Shown here piece by piece: positions 1 through 7,030 of a stretch of 8,667 nt of DNA. The stretch spans positions 20,262-28,928 of the forward strand of contig NZYH01000023.1 of NCBI GenBank assembly GCA_002697825.1, written 5' to 3'. Made by a program: the position numbers and the translations under genes. Each line of letters begins with the position of its first letter. Position 1 is the stretch's first letter. The DNA is from Nitrospina sp. GTDB taxonomy: Bacteria; Nitrospinota; Nitrospinia; Nitrospinales; VA-1. The notes below the pieces were generated by a model. The model ran no database searches. It was not told the DNA's origin and saw only the letters and a list, made by a program, of their open reading frames with translations.

Positions 1-882
1 GACTACGAAGATTTACGCGATTCACTCAAAAAGCTGACATTGAATGATGCTTCTTTTTCTTATGAAGCAGAAACATCGACTGCATTAGGGTTTGGGTTTC
101 GCTGTGGGTTCCTCGGACTGCTACACATGGAAATCATTCGCGAGCGTATTGAACGAGAATATAAAGTCGAACTCCTCACTACCGCACCTACCGTCATTTA
201 CAAGGTGATTACCACGGATGGGAAAACGATAATGATCGACAACCCAACCAAATTAAAAGAACAAAAAAACATTGATCATCTGGAAGAGCCTTATGTGATG
301 GGAACCATCATTTTACCAGATGAATATATTGGAGTTATGATGGGCTTGGTTAGAGACCGGCGCGGTATTCAGAAAAAAATGGAATACCTGAATCCAGAAA
401 CTGTCTTACTGGAATACGAGTTGCCATTTAACGAAATCGTGCTTGACTTTTATGACAAACTAAAATCTTCTACCAAAGGTTACGCGTCGTTTGATTACGA
501 ATTTATAGATTTCAGAACATCCAGTCTGGTAAAGTTGGACATTCTCTTGAATGGGGAGTTGGTAGATGCTTTGTCTTTAATCGCGCATAAAGATAAAGCG
601 TTCTCCCAAGGTCGTGGATTAGCTAAAAAGCTCAAGCAGCAGATTCCACGGCAAATGTTTGAGGTTGCCATACAAGCTGCCATTGGTAGTAAAGTCATTG
701 CACGCGAAACTGTGAAAGCCCTTAGGAAAAATGTGCTTGCCAAATGTTATGGTGGAGATATTACTCGTAAGCGTAAATTGCTTGAGAAACAAAAAGAAGG
801 AAAGAAAAAAATGAAACAGATTGGAAGCGTTGAAATACCTCAAGAAGCTTTTCTGGCTGTGTTGAGGACCGATGACAAATAA
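1..882 (+). CDS. lepA: Elongation factor 4 (LepA), 3' part
   Basis: LepA is a translational GTPase related to EF-G that acts on the ribosome, in back-translocation or initiation-complex maturation. The reading frame is open from the first base, so the 5' half, including the whole GTPase domain, lies outside the window; 293 residues remain of a family usually near 600. What is present is the C-terminal half. The stretch [20 protein letters not shown], about residues 21-40 here, is a LepA/EF-G domain hallmark. The end of the protein carries the LepA-specific C-terminal domain, with [20 protein letters not shown] around residues 250-269 and a basic, lysine-rich stretch before the stop. The TTG at base 40 is an internal leucine codon, not a start. 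lepB follows with an 11-base overlap, the common lepA-lepB arrangement. No frameshift is seen, and the identification is secure. Confidence 0.97.
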   Translation, partial: DYEDLRDSLKKLTLNDASFSYEAETSTALGFGFRCGFLGLLHMEIIRERIEREYKVELLTTAPTVIYKVITTDGKTIMIDNPTKLKEQKNIDHLEEPYVMGTIILPDEYIGVMMGLVRDRRGIQKKMEYLNPETVLLEYELPFNEIVLDFYDKLKSSTKGYASFDYEFIDFRTSSLVKLDILLNGELVDALSLIAHKDKAFSQGRGLAKKLKQQIPRQMFEVAIQAAIGSKVIARETVKALRKNVLAKCYGGDITRKRKLLEKQKEGKKKMKQIGSVEIPQEAFLAVLRTDDK

Positions 883-1543
883 TCCTTCAGAAAATACAGA
901 TAGCAACGGTGTAAAAAGAAAAAGCGTTGCCCGTGAATATACAGAAGCCATTTTTATTGCGCTTCTTTTGGCTCTATTTATCCGCACCTTTGTGATCCAG
1001 GCTTTTAAGATTCCTTCAGGTTCTATGGAAGAAACTCTTTTGATTGGCGATCATATTCTCGTCTCAAAATTTGCTTATGGAACTCATATTCCAAACGAAA
1101 TCCCAATTGTAAATATCAAATTGTTTGATGATATCATCTTATTTCCTACTCTACCGGAACGAGGAGATATTATTGTCTTTAAATATCCAAAAGACGAAAG
1201 CCGAGACTTTATCAAAAGAGTAATCGGTATTCCGGGCGATTTACTAGAAGTAAAACACCAAAAAGTATTTATCAATGGCAAACCTTATATAGATCCTTTC
1301 GCCAGACATATTGAAGCTCCCTCTAACAGCCCTTTGGTTCCACGAGATGACTTTGGTCCTGTACTGATACCTGATGGCCACTTGTTCATGATGGGGGATA
1401 ACCGAGAGAACAGCCAGGACAGCCGCTATTGGGGTTTCCTAGATGTAAGCAAGGTGCGTGGAAAAGCATTGATGATTTACTGGTCTTGGAATCAACTTGA
1501 GAACTGGGTTCGCTTTGAACGATTTGGAAAAATATTGGAGTAA
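872..1543 (+). CDS. lepB: Signal peptidase I (LepB)
   Basis: This inner-membrane serine protease cleaves signal peptides from exported proteins on the periplasmic side. It is 223 residues long, the compact form with one clear N-terminal membrane segment at about residues 25-45. The S26 family boxes are all present: PSGSMEETL with nucleophile Ser51, [10 protein letters not shown] at 97-106, [11 protein letters not shown] with the general-base Lys115, and [14 protein letters not shown] at 175-188. The ATG start lies inside the end of lepA (ATGACAAATAA overlap), with TGAGGA as ribosome binding site 3 bases upstream, so translation is probably coupled to lepA. The HAD gene follows after 13 bases. 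Family, catalytic dyad and length all agree, and nothing is missing. Confidence 0.97.
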   Translation: MTNNPSENTDSNGVKRKSVAREYTEAIFIALLLALFIRTFVIQAFKIPSGSMEETLLIGDHILVSKFAYGTHIPNEIPIVNIKLFDDIILFPTLPERGDIIVFKYPKDESRDFIKRVIGIPGDLLEVKHQKVFINGKPYIDPFARHIEAPSNSPLVPRDDFGPVLIPDGHLFMMGDNRENSQDSRYWGFLDVSKVRGKALMIYWSWNQLENWVRFERFGKILE

Positions 1544-1556
1544 ATAATCAATACCG

Positions 1557-2252
1557 ATGGACTCTTCTCTCTTAGAACGTAAAGCAAAACTTCACGCCCT
1601 CATTAAAAACGCAAAAGCTGCAATTCTTGATTTTGATGGGCTGCTCGCCGATTCCGAGCCGTATCACTACAAAGCCTACAATGAGGTATTTCAAAGATAC
1701 GGTCATACACTGGATAAAGATGAGTATTGGATAGAATGGACATCGAAAGGAAAAGGGATTGCAGGAGAAATCGAACGCCACAATCTAAATTTAAACATCG
1801 AGCCAATAGAATTACGCAAACAGAAATTCAAAGTATATAGCCGATTTTGTCAAAGTGGAGATATCAAATTATTTCCTGAAGCGATTCGTTTGGTAAAACG
1901 ATTATCTGAAAATTATAAGATAGCTATTGCTTCTGGCTCCTGGGCTAAAGATATCCAGCAGATACTAAAAAATGGCAATGCCTTTGATTTAATTCCCATT
2001 ATTCTAGGGAAAGAATCCGCAAAACGGGAGAAACCGTTTCCAGACATTTTCTTAAATGCAGCCAATAAACTGGGCTATGAGCCTGAAGAATGTTTTGTTA
2101 TTGAGGATGCCCTGAAAGGATTGAACGCCGCCAATGAAGCTGGAATGCCTTGTATAATTTTACAAAATGAACTGAACCGCAATATTGAATTTAAAAGTGC
2201 TGAAATGATTTTTCCCAGCCTTGCAGATTTTGTTTCTGCTCTAGAAAACTAA
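1557..2252 (+). CDS. HAD-superfamily hydrolase, beta-phosphoglucomutase/phosphatase-like
   Basis: A probable cytoplasmic phosphatase or phosphomutase of HAD subfamily IA. All four HAD motifs are visible. DFDGLLADSE holds nucleophile Asp25 and acid/base Asp27. IAIASGS holds Ser126. Lys159 lies in KREKPFPD. VIEDALKGLNAA holds the metal-binding pair Glu183-Asp184. Residues about 35-100 form the usual helical cap inserted after motif I. The length of 231 residues is normal. Motif IV and the KPxPD signature resemble beta-phosphoglucomutase, phosphoglycolate phosphatase and 2-deoxyglucose-6-phosphatase relatives, and sequence alone does not fix the substrate. The gene follows lepB by 13 bases, with GGAG at 1537-1540, rather far (16 bases) from the ATG, as a possible ribosome binding site. 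It is probably the last gene of the lepA-lepB operon. Its stop overlaps the stop of the opposing gene. Confidence 0.9.
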   Translation: MDSSLLERKAKLHALIKNAKAAILDFDGLLADSEPYHYKAYNEVFQRYGHTLDKDEYWIEWTSKGKGIAGEIERHNLNLNIEPIELRKQKFKVYSRFCQSGDIKLFPEAIRLVKRLSENYKIAIASGSWAKDIQQILKNGNAFDLIPIILGKESAKREKPFPDIFLNAANKLGYEPEECFVIEDALKGLNAANEAGMPCIILQNELNRNIEFKSAEMIFPSLADFVSALEN

Positions 2253-3190
2253 CTTATAGAATCCACATTGTTTTCCAGTTCTGCTTTGAACCCACTGAAA
2301 ATATTTTGAATAGGAGGAATAAGTTTTTCTTTTAACTCCTCAGGAATCCAGTTAATTCTTTCTACCGGCCAGTTTTCTATAGTGTGAATATCCAAACCTT
2401 CCTTCTTAAAAGGTTGCTCGAGACTTTCCTCAAAACCATAAATCAATGCATTGTTAAAAACCATTAGATATAACTCGTTTATTTTTTCAGGCTCATCGAG
2501 TCCCTCCATAAATGCTTGCATCATGGTCTGAATAATTGGGGTAGCATGCTCCTTAAAATCATTACTACAGGCATTTTCAAGGGTTCGGTAAATGATAATA
2601 ATATCTTGCAAAAGATATTTAGTATCTTTGGGGTTTTTTTTGATCGGCCCTTTTTTTAAATCAAAGAAAGGTTTGTACTCTTTAATTATTCTTACTGTAT
2701 CGCTGATAATAGATTCTTCCCACGAGGCTCTGTTCCAAATAAAGAAAGTTCTTAGCCAGCGAATCCTTTCCTTTTTGTCTTCCATATGCATGGTGATACT
2801 TGGTTTAGCTATATTACTATGCGGCAACTTACCGCCCCACATTTTCAATTCAAGTTCAAGGTCACAAACGGCAAAGGCCTCTTTATAGACATCGGCATAA
2901 ATAGCGACTAATTTTTCAAAATTTTCGTGGATATCCAGTGGGCTATTCTGGGGAAGATTAACAATGGAATAAAGCCTCCAAATTCGCCGACGAGATAATC
3001 CGTTGGGTTTGGCAATCAGATAGGTTCCGCCCCAAATACCCGAAGTCATTACCAAGTCTATCCCATATGCATCTTTTAAACGATTTGCAACTTCCTCCCC
3101 AATATTTTGATACAACTCATTTATATAATAGAGATTGATCCGATGATTTTCAGAAAATACACGGCTGGAATTTTTCAATAGGCTATCCAT
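2249..3190 (-). CDS. Uncharacterised 313-residue soluble protein
   Basis: I do not recognise this protein. The frame is long and uninterrupted and encodes 313 residues with ordinary protein composition, so it is very likely a real gene. It has no signal peptide or membrane segment and should be cytoplasmic. It is rich in tryptophan (eight: SGIWGG at 51-55, RRRIW at 67-71, KMWGG at 117-120, a RWLRTFFIWNRASW cluster at 144-157, and NWPVERINW at 273-281). It has only two cysteines. The C-terminal third looks mostly helical. The start at 3190 has no good ribosome binding site (only TTGGA upstream); a Met at residue 48 is an alternative, but it would discard a coherent N-terminus. The stop codon interlocks with that of the HAD gene (4-base convergent overlap). 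A terminator sits just upstream of the start, so it is unclear where its own promoter lies. Confidence 0.75.
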   Translation of the reverse strand: MDSLLKNSSRVFSENHRINLYYINELYQNIGEEVANRLKDAYGIDLVMTSGIWGGTYLIAKPNGLSRRRIWRLYSIVNLPQNSPLDIHENFEKLVAIYADVYKEAFAVCDLELELKMWGGKLPHSNIAKPSITMHMEDKKERIRWLRTFFIWNRASWEESIISDTVRIIKEYKPFFDLKKGPIKKNPKDTKYLLQDIIIIYRTLENACSNDFKEHATPIIQTMMQAFMEGLDEPEKINELYLMVFNNALIYGFEESLEQPFKKEGLDIHTIENWPVERINWIPEELKEKLIPPIQNIFSGFKAELENNVDSIS

Positions 3191-3210
3191 AATAAATCCA
3201 AGTAAAGGTC

Positions 3211-3246
3211 AAAAAAAATTCCATCCCCGTCAACGAGGATGGAATT
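3211..3246 (-). terminator. Rho-independent terminator after the DUF4399 gene
   Basis: A perfect 10-bp stem is formed by AATTCCATCC (3217-3226) and GGATGGAATT (3237-3246), closing a 10-base loop. Read on the minus strand, the stem is followed directly by a run of eight T (A-run at 3211-3218, partly within the stem). It lies 32 bases past the stop of the DUF4399 lipoprotein gene and fits termination of that transcript. On the plus strand the following T-run is offset, so termination is better supported for the minus direction. Confidence 0.88.
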
Positions 3247-3278
3247 AAATTTTTCCAGTAAAACTACTCCTAACAGAA

Positions 3279-3725
3279 CTATTTTACATGTGTAACAGTC
3301 ACCGTCACGGCATCAGTTACCACAGGGTTATACGGAACATGATTACCCTGTGCAAAAAGAGCAGTGATTGTATGTTGCCCTTTAGCTAAGTTCAGTGTTT
3401 TACATTTAGAGCCATCACCCATATGAACATGATTTGAGTCTTTTCCTATACGTTTACTTAGGTCTGCAGGGATGGGCACATCAATCAATAAATGATGATG
3501 TCCCTTACCCGGATTAACACCGTTTTTAGCAGGCTCAACCGTATAACCTTTGGTTGCCATACAAACTTTCAATGGACTGCTTACATTAGTAAGAGTCGCA
3601 GGCGTAGTAATAGTGATTGGTTTGTTAGAGGTCACAACTGCGGTTGATCCTCCACCAGATTGAGCTACACATCCTACAAATGCAAATGCGACCAACAAAG
3701 CTAAAACTTTAAAAATGGTTTTCAT
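3279..3725 (-). CDS. DUF4399-family lipoprotein, histidine-rich
   Basis: A small exported protein of 148 residues. The N-terminus MKTIFKVLALLVAFAFVGC is a lipoprotein signal peptide with a hydrophobic core at about 4-17 and the lipobox cysteine at 19. Phe at -3 is a little unusual, but FVGC is acceptable. A low-complexity linker (GGGS, then Thr-rich, to about residue 48) leads to a DUF4399 domain at about 50-147. The family hallmarks are PLKVCMATKGYTVEP, GKGHHHLLID (His76-78), SNHVHMGDG (His99, His101), KGQHTITALFAQGNHVPYNP and a closing beta strand. The conserved histidines suggest metal binding or a periplasmic structural role, but the function of the family is not established. A good AGAGGA ribosome binding site lies 4 bases before the ATG. 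The gene is monocistronic, with its own terminator downstream. Confidence 0.88.
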   Translation of the reverse strand: MKTIFKVLALLVAFAFVGCVAQSGGGSTAVVTSNKPITITTPATLTNVSSPLKVCMATKGYTVEPAKNGVNPGKGHHHLLIDVPIPADLSKRIGKDSNHVHMGDGSKCKTLNLAKGQHTITALFAQGNHVPYNPVVTDAVTVTVTHVK

Positions 3726-3808
3726 AAAATCCTCTTAAAAAATAATGAAACATCGATTAAAAATCATTAATAAAAAATAAACTGCCAAAACCTTAAAAAA
3801 ACGAAAAA

Positions 3809-3836
3809 ATTATAGGTCTTTTAAATTTCTTTGAAT
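3809..3836 (-). promoter_or_regulatory. Candidate promoter for the DUF4399 gene
   Basis: On the minus strand a perfect TATAAT (3809-3814) is preceded at a 16-base spacing by ATTCAA (3831-3836), a poor -35 match. It would give a 5' leader of about 75 bases to the start at 3725. The surrounding sequence is very AT-rich, so a chance TATAAT is quite possible. It is offered only as the best candidate in the region. Confidence 0.3.
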
Positions 3837-3998
3837 GAAGTTTTTTTATTAATTTAAAATAAATAGCTAAAAAAAACTTAATAACTAAATTTTCAACTTA
3901 ACGTGCTCAGTTTATCAATTTTATTTAATATTTAAAATATTATGTACGAAAACAGGAATAAAATCAACGCTGCAATAATAGGTACCGGCTATTTTAGC

Positions 3999-4053
3999 TT
4001 CAAATTATTTTTAAAAAAATCATGACTCGGGCTATAATTCAAAATAATTTGAA
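3999..4053. repeat. 13-bp inverted repeat upstream of the glycosidase gene
   Basis: TTCAAATTATTTT (3999-4011) and AAAATAATTTGAA (4041-4053) are perfect reverse complements separated by 29 bases. A perfect TATAAT sits in the loop at 4033-4038 (within GGGCTATAATTC), with only a weak TTTAAA-like -35. A second -10-like TATAAA lies at 4068-4073. The repeat ends 53 bases before the glycosidase start. The arrangement of two arms flanking a -10 box would suit a regulator binding site, for instance for the ModE-like protein encoded two genes on, but it could also simply be an AT-rich hairpin. Confidence 0.5.
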
Positions 4054-4106
4054 TATCATAAAAAGGGTATAAATACATATAAAAATAGCCAAAAACCTCT
4101 ATAGCT

Positions 4107-4976
4107 ATGACTTTTCTTGCTCAAAAACTCTGGAGCCGTGCATTTTTAATTACTGTTCTTTTTTCTTCTTTCTTAGGAATATATTTCGTAAGCTTTTCAT
4201 CAGAAAGTGCTGCGACTTCTAACTGGAGGAGTCTTGAACCTGGAATGGATATGGGATTATTTTTGGCTCCGAAAAAATCGATAGTAGGTGATTCATTAAT
4301 AAAAGTATTGCGCGCTGACCCTCATTTTTTCGCGTTAAAACTTCTGAATTCTTCTGCCTCAAAAACAAAAAAAAGATACTCAGTAAAAACATGGGTCAAT
4401 CAAAACTCTTTAGTGGCTGGCATCAATGCCAGCATGTATCAAAGAAATCAAGTCTCAAGTGTTTCCTATATGAAAACTGGGAATCACTTAAATAGTAAAT
4501 GGTTATCTAAAGATAAAACCGTCCTTGCGTTTGATCCAATTGAAAAAGAAATACCCAAAGTTAAAATTATTGACCGGGAATGCGAGGACTTCAGCTCACT
4601 TCGAAAAAAATATGCAACTTTAATTCAAAGTATTCGTATGGTCTCCTGTAAGGGGAAAAATGTCTGGGCTCCTCAAAATAAAATTTGGAGTACGGCTGCC
4701 GTTGGTACCGACATTAAAGGAAGAATTCTATTCATTCATGTAAGGTCTCCCTATTCCACCCATGATTTGATCAATATGCTGATGCAAATTCCAATAAAAT
4801 TAGAACGAGCGATGTATGTAGAGGGAGGCGCGGATGCACAGTTATATATCAATACGGGAAAAGAAGAACATGAGTTTATTGGAAGTTATTCCACCGGCCT
4901 TAGAGAACATGACCAGAATACTTTTTCCCATCCTATTCCAAATGTTTTGGGACTTATCAGAGTAAAACAGCAGTAG
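4107..4976 (+). CDS. Phosphodiester glycosidase family protein (DUF2233/NAGPA-like), exported
   Basis: A 289-residue protein with an N-terminal hydrophobic segment at about 12-30, either an uncleaved anchor or a signal peptide, placing the rest outside the inner membrane. The family fold begins at WRSLEPGMDMGLF (40-52). Further marks are KVLRADPHFFALKLL (66-80), LVAGINASMY (102-111), IQSIRMVS (173-180), WSTAAVGTDIKGRILFIHV (194-212) and AMYVEGGADAQLY (235-247), which match the phosphodiester glycosidase pattern of a GIN-xxM loop and a C-terminal EGG motif. Relatives include the human uncovering enzyme, which removes GlcNAc from phosphodiesters, and bacterial exopolysaccharide-associated proteins; the substrate here is unknown. 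No clear Shine-Dalgarno precedes the ATG. The ModE-like gene follows after 8 bases, so the two are probably co-transcribed. Confidence 0.85.
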   Translation: MTFLAQKLWSRAFLITVLFSSFLGIYFVSFSSESAATSNWRSLEPGMDMGLFLAPKKSIVGDSLIKVLRADPHFFALKLLNSSASKTKKRYSVKTWVNQNSLVAGINASMYQRNQVSSVSYMKTGNHLNSKWLSKDKTVLAFDPIEKEIPKVKIIDRECEDFSSLRKKYATLIQSIRMVSCKGKNVWAPQNKIWSTAAVGTDIKGRILFIHVRSPYSTHDLINMLMQIPIKLERAMYVEGGADAQLYINTGKEEHEFIGSYSTGLREHDQNTFSHPIPNVLGLIRVKQQ

Positions 4977-4984
4977 GGTTAAAA

Positions 4985-5344
4985 TTGCCAAAAACCAGCA
5001 AAATTCATTGTCGTTCTCGTTACCGAATCATATCAGGAGATCAAATTGCTTTAGGACCTGGCAAAGTTGATTTGCTCGAATCCATTGATAAGGTGGGATC
5101 GATATCAGAAGCTGCCAGGCAAATCAATATCAGCTATCGACGAGCTTGGGATATGGTCAGTACTATGAATCAGTGCTTCAGTAAACCTTTGGTTGAAAGT
5201 ATGACAGGCGGAAAAGGCGGAGGTGGAGCAAAACTAACATCGTTAGGAAAACAAGTAAAAGCTATTTATCGGAAAATGGAAGTTAAAGCCAGTTTATCAA
5301 CCAAGGAGGAATGGGGCTCTCTAAAAAAACATTTAAAGAAATAA
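4985..5344 (+). CDS. ModE-type winged-helix transcriptional regulator, single domain
   Basis: A DNA-binding protein of 119 residues matching the N-terminal domain of ModE. Visible marks are ALGPGKVDLLESIDKVGSIS (22-41), EAARQINISYRRAWDMVSTMN (42-62, the helix-turn-helix), PLVESMTGGKGGGGAKLT (68-85, the glycine-rich wing) and a C-terminal helix. Full ModE is about 260 residues and carries two molybdate-binding MOP domains; these are absent here, so this protein should not sense molybdate by itself. The start is TTG: no ATG or GTG is available in frame before the domain begins, and TAGGG lies 6 bases upstream as a weak ribosome binding site. It follows the glycosidase gene by 8 bases and faces the methyltransferase gene across a 17-base gap. 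The regulatory target is unknown, and its own operon is a reasonable guess. Confidence 0.87.
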   Translation: MPKTSKIHCRSRYRIISGDQIALGPGKVDLLESIDKVGSISEAARQINISYRRAWDMVSTMNQCFSKPLVESMTGGKGGGGAKLTSLGKQVKAIYRKMEVKASLSTKEEWGSLKKHLKK

Positions 5345-5361
5345 TCCACAATGGCTACCTA

Positions 5362-6489
5362 TCAAACCTTATTTGCAATGATCTCCAATCCAATAAACTT
5401 TATAGACAAATTGTCGCCTGGGTACTGACTGTAGGCATCTGTTTCATCTTCATATTTATGAAAATCAAAATGTGATATGTTGAACCCCGTATCCCTTACA
5501 TCCTGAATTAAGGTCTCACAAAATTTATCTTCAATTTCGACAAGAGTTTCTTTATATCCACGTATAAGTTTGTTTCCATATTCTGGATTTTCTGCACTTC
5601 TTAATATCTGACATTCCAAATCAGTATCTAAAATTATTAACATTCCACCTTTTACCAAAGCCTCCAACGTCCATTGCAAAAATTTTTTTCGCTCGTCTCT
5701 TTGCAGATGATGTAGAAATTTATTAGCAAGAATACAACCGTAGTTTTCCTTTATAGGCACATCTGGGAAATCGATTTTTAAAATTTCTATATTGGTTTTC
5801 CCTGAAAGTCTTGTAAAGTGCGTCAAGCCCATGATAATAAAATTAAGATTATCGGTAAGAATCAGTTTCGGGTAATCCTTTGGCCAGTCATGGATTAAAC
5901 GGAATCCGGAGAGTCCAGTTGCAACATCCATTACGCTACCTTTTAGATCGGCAGGAATCATCTCCATAGGGTTATCCCAAGGAAAGTTTTTTGTCTGAAA
6001 AAGATAAATACTGTAACTTTCACTTAACAACCGGGTTATTTCAGTATCACTAAATAGAAACGATGTCTCTCTAATTGCTCTTGCCAGCTCCCGAAACAAA
6101 ATTGAAAACTTTTCATTGATCTGATCTATAGAATCCGAATAAATTACCTTATTTTTTTTAAAATTCATATGGATGTGATCAAAATTTAGATATACAGCGG
6201 GTCGTTCATGCTGAACATAAAGAAGGTCAGCAAGGTCTATCATGATTTCTGGGTATGCGGACTGTAATAGTAAATTAAAAACTGTTTGATTGTCTCGACC
6301 AAGATCTGTTTGAGGAAAACCTATATGTTCATTGAGACAATCAAAAAAAGAAATTACTCTCTGACATAACTCTGGAGATTTGGAGTTATTTAATCCAGAA
6401 TATTTTTTGCCGACATCGGTAATCAAAGACAGTCGGTTTTTTGATTTGGCAAATATGGAATGATTAGAACTCATTATGGCCAATCCCAT
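5362..6489 (-). CDS. Class I SAM-dependent methyltransferase with unassigned N-terminal half
   Basis: A 375-residue cytoplasmic protein. The C-terminal half has a Rossmann-type methyltransferase core: motif I VMDVATGLSGF (186-196), acidic residue after strand 2 in LTDN (211-214), IDFPDVP (239-245), strand 4 YGCILANKFLHHL (250-262) and strand 5 GGMLIILDTD (281-290). Motif I has Thr and Leu within the usual glycine-rich loop, a mild departure. Residues about 1-180 are helical and I do not recognise them; they may bind the substrate. The methyl acceptor cannot be told. The start is uncertain. ATG at 6489 overlaps the upstream gene by 16 bases and has GGAAGAG before it, while ATG at 6474 (residue 6) forms a TAATG junction with the upstream stop. 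Either implies translational coupling to the membrane protein gene. Confidence 0.78.
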   Translation of the reverse strand: MGLAIMSSNHSIFAKSKNRLSLITDVGKKYSGLNNSKSPELCQRVISFFDCLNEHIGFPQTDLGRDNQTVFNLLLQSAYPEIMIDLADLLYVQHERPAVYLNFDHIHMNFKKNKVIYSDSIDQINEKFSILFRELARAIRETSFLFSDTEITRLLSESYSIYLFQTKNFPWDNPMEMIPADLKGSVMDVATGLSGFRLIHDWPKDYPKLILTDNLNFIIMGLTHFTRLSGKTNIEILKIDFPDVPIKENYGCILANKFLHHLQRDERKKFLQWTLEALVKGGMLIILDTDLECQILRSAENPEYGNKLIRGYKETLVEIEDKFCETLIQDVRDTGFNISHFDFHKYEDETDAYSQYPGDNLSIKFIGLEIIANKV

Positions 6490-6863
6490 CCTGCTCTTCC
6501 AAGAAGATAAAAAGTTATAATAAGGCAGGGTAAGAAAAAAGGCACAGCTTGAAAAGTTTCCCCTGTAATAAGTGAGTATGCTGTAAACCCTGACCTTGCT
6601 CCATATATGATTGCAAGGATCTTAGCCAAACGCTTTTTCTCCTTCAGAAGGTAATAGGTAAAAAGACCCAAAAGCAAAATAAACGCAACTAGAGAAAGTA
6701 GAGCTGTCAAACCCAAGTTAAACGGCGGGATAAAAAACATAGCCACGCCCAAGTAAATCAGATTTAAAACGAAAAATCCATAACCTGCCTGTCTGAACTT
6801 ACGCGAGCGATTTGAGATTTTTGCGTAGTCTATATCAATCAAATCTGCTGGATTATTTTCCAT
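6474..6863 (-). CDS. Small integral membrane protein, about four helices
   Basis: A 129-residue protein of unknown function. A polar N-terminus with a basic patch (SNRSRKFRQ, 17-25) precedes four hydrophobic segments at about 27-46, 50-73, 79-99 and 105-122. The loop after helix 2 is strongly basic (KEKKR, 74-78), and by the positive-inside rule this loop and the N-terminus would face the cytoplasm. The last residues are GRAGWDWP. It looks like a generic small membrane protein and I cannot name a family with confidence. The start at 6863 is supported by AAGGAA, a ribosome binding site 9 bases upstream. The downstream methyltransferase gene overlaps its 3' end, so the two are one transcription unit, divergent from tyrS. 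Confidence 0.78.
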   Translation of the reverse strand: MENNPADLIDIDYAKISNRSRKFRQAGYGFFVLNLIYLGVAMFFIPPFNLGLTALLSLVAFILLLGLFTYYLLKEKKRLAKILAIIYGARSGFTAYSLITGETFQAVPFFLPCLIITFYLLGRAGWDWP

Positions 6864-7030
6864 TTATAAAAGTTCCTTGAACTGAAGCGATGGTTGCAGT
6901 TAATTTTAGGGTATGTTAGCTTCGATTTCTTGGATTTGCAATAAACTAGCCCAATGCAAATGGCCAAGTCACAGTTTTTCCAAAAGTGCCAAGCTGAGAG
7001 GAATTTAAAACAACTTTTGAGGCTCAAATT

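Larger units (their letters stand above)
3726..4106. other. AT-rich divergent intergenic region, 381 bases
   Basis: This region separates the starts of the DUF4399 gene (leftward) and the phosphodiester glycosidase gene (rightward), so it must carry promoters for both. It is conspicuously richer in A and T than the coding sequence around it, with many runs of A or T. It contains the candidate minus-strand promoter at 3809-3836, a small AT palindrome near 3928-3942 (AATATTT, A, AAATATT) and the longer inverted repeat at 3999-4053. I found no convincing gene. One 27-codon frame at 3942-4025 is described among the findings. Confidence 0.7.

Noticed and set aside
40..42. TTG as a possible start of the first coding region
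   Set aside because: The frame is open back to base 1 and the upstream codons read as normal LepA sequence ([12 protein letters not shown]), so the TTG is an internal leucine and the gene is cut by the window edge.
619..987. 122-codon minus-strand frame over the lepA/lepB junction
   Set aside because: It is fully antisense to two secure housekeeping genes and is Phe/Leu/Ser-rich, as expected of the complement of Lys/Glu-rich coding sequence.
2592..2888. 98-codon plus-strand frame inside the 313-residue gene
   Set aside because: It is antisense to a longer, better composed frame, and its hydrophobic look arises from reading the complement of charged codons.
5345..5361. Bidirectional terminator between the convergent ModE-like and methyltransferase genes
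   Set aside because: The 17-base gap and its flanks contain no inverted repeat long enough to form a hairpin.
6839..7027. 62-codon minus-strand frame upstream of the membrane protein gene
   Set aside because: It lies mostly in the divergent intergenic region, overlaps the supported start and AAGGAA site of the 129-residue gene in another frame, and has a composition unlike a real protein.
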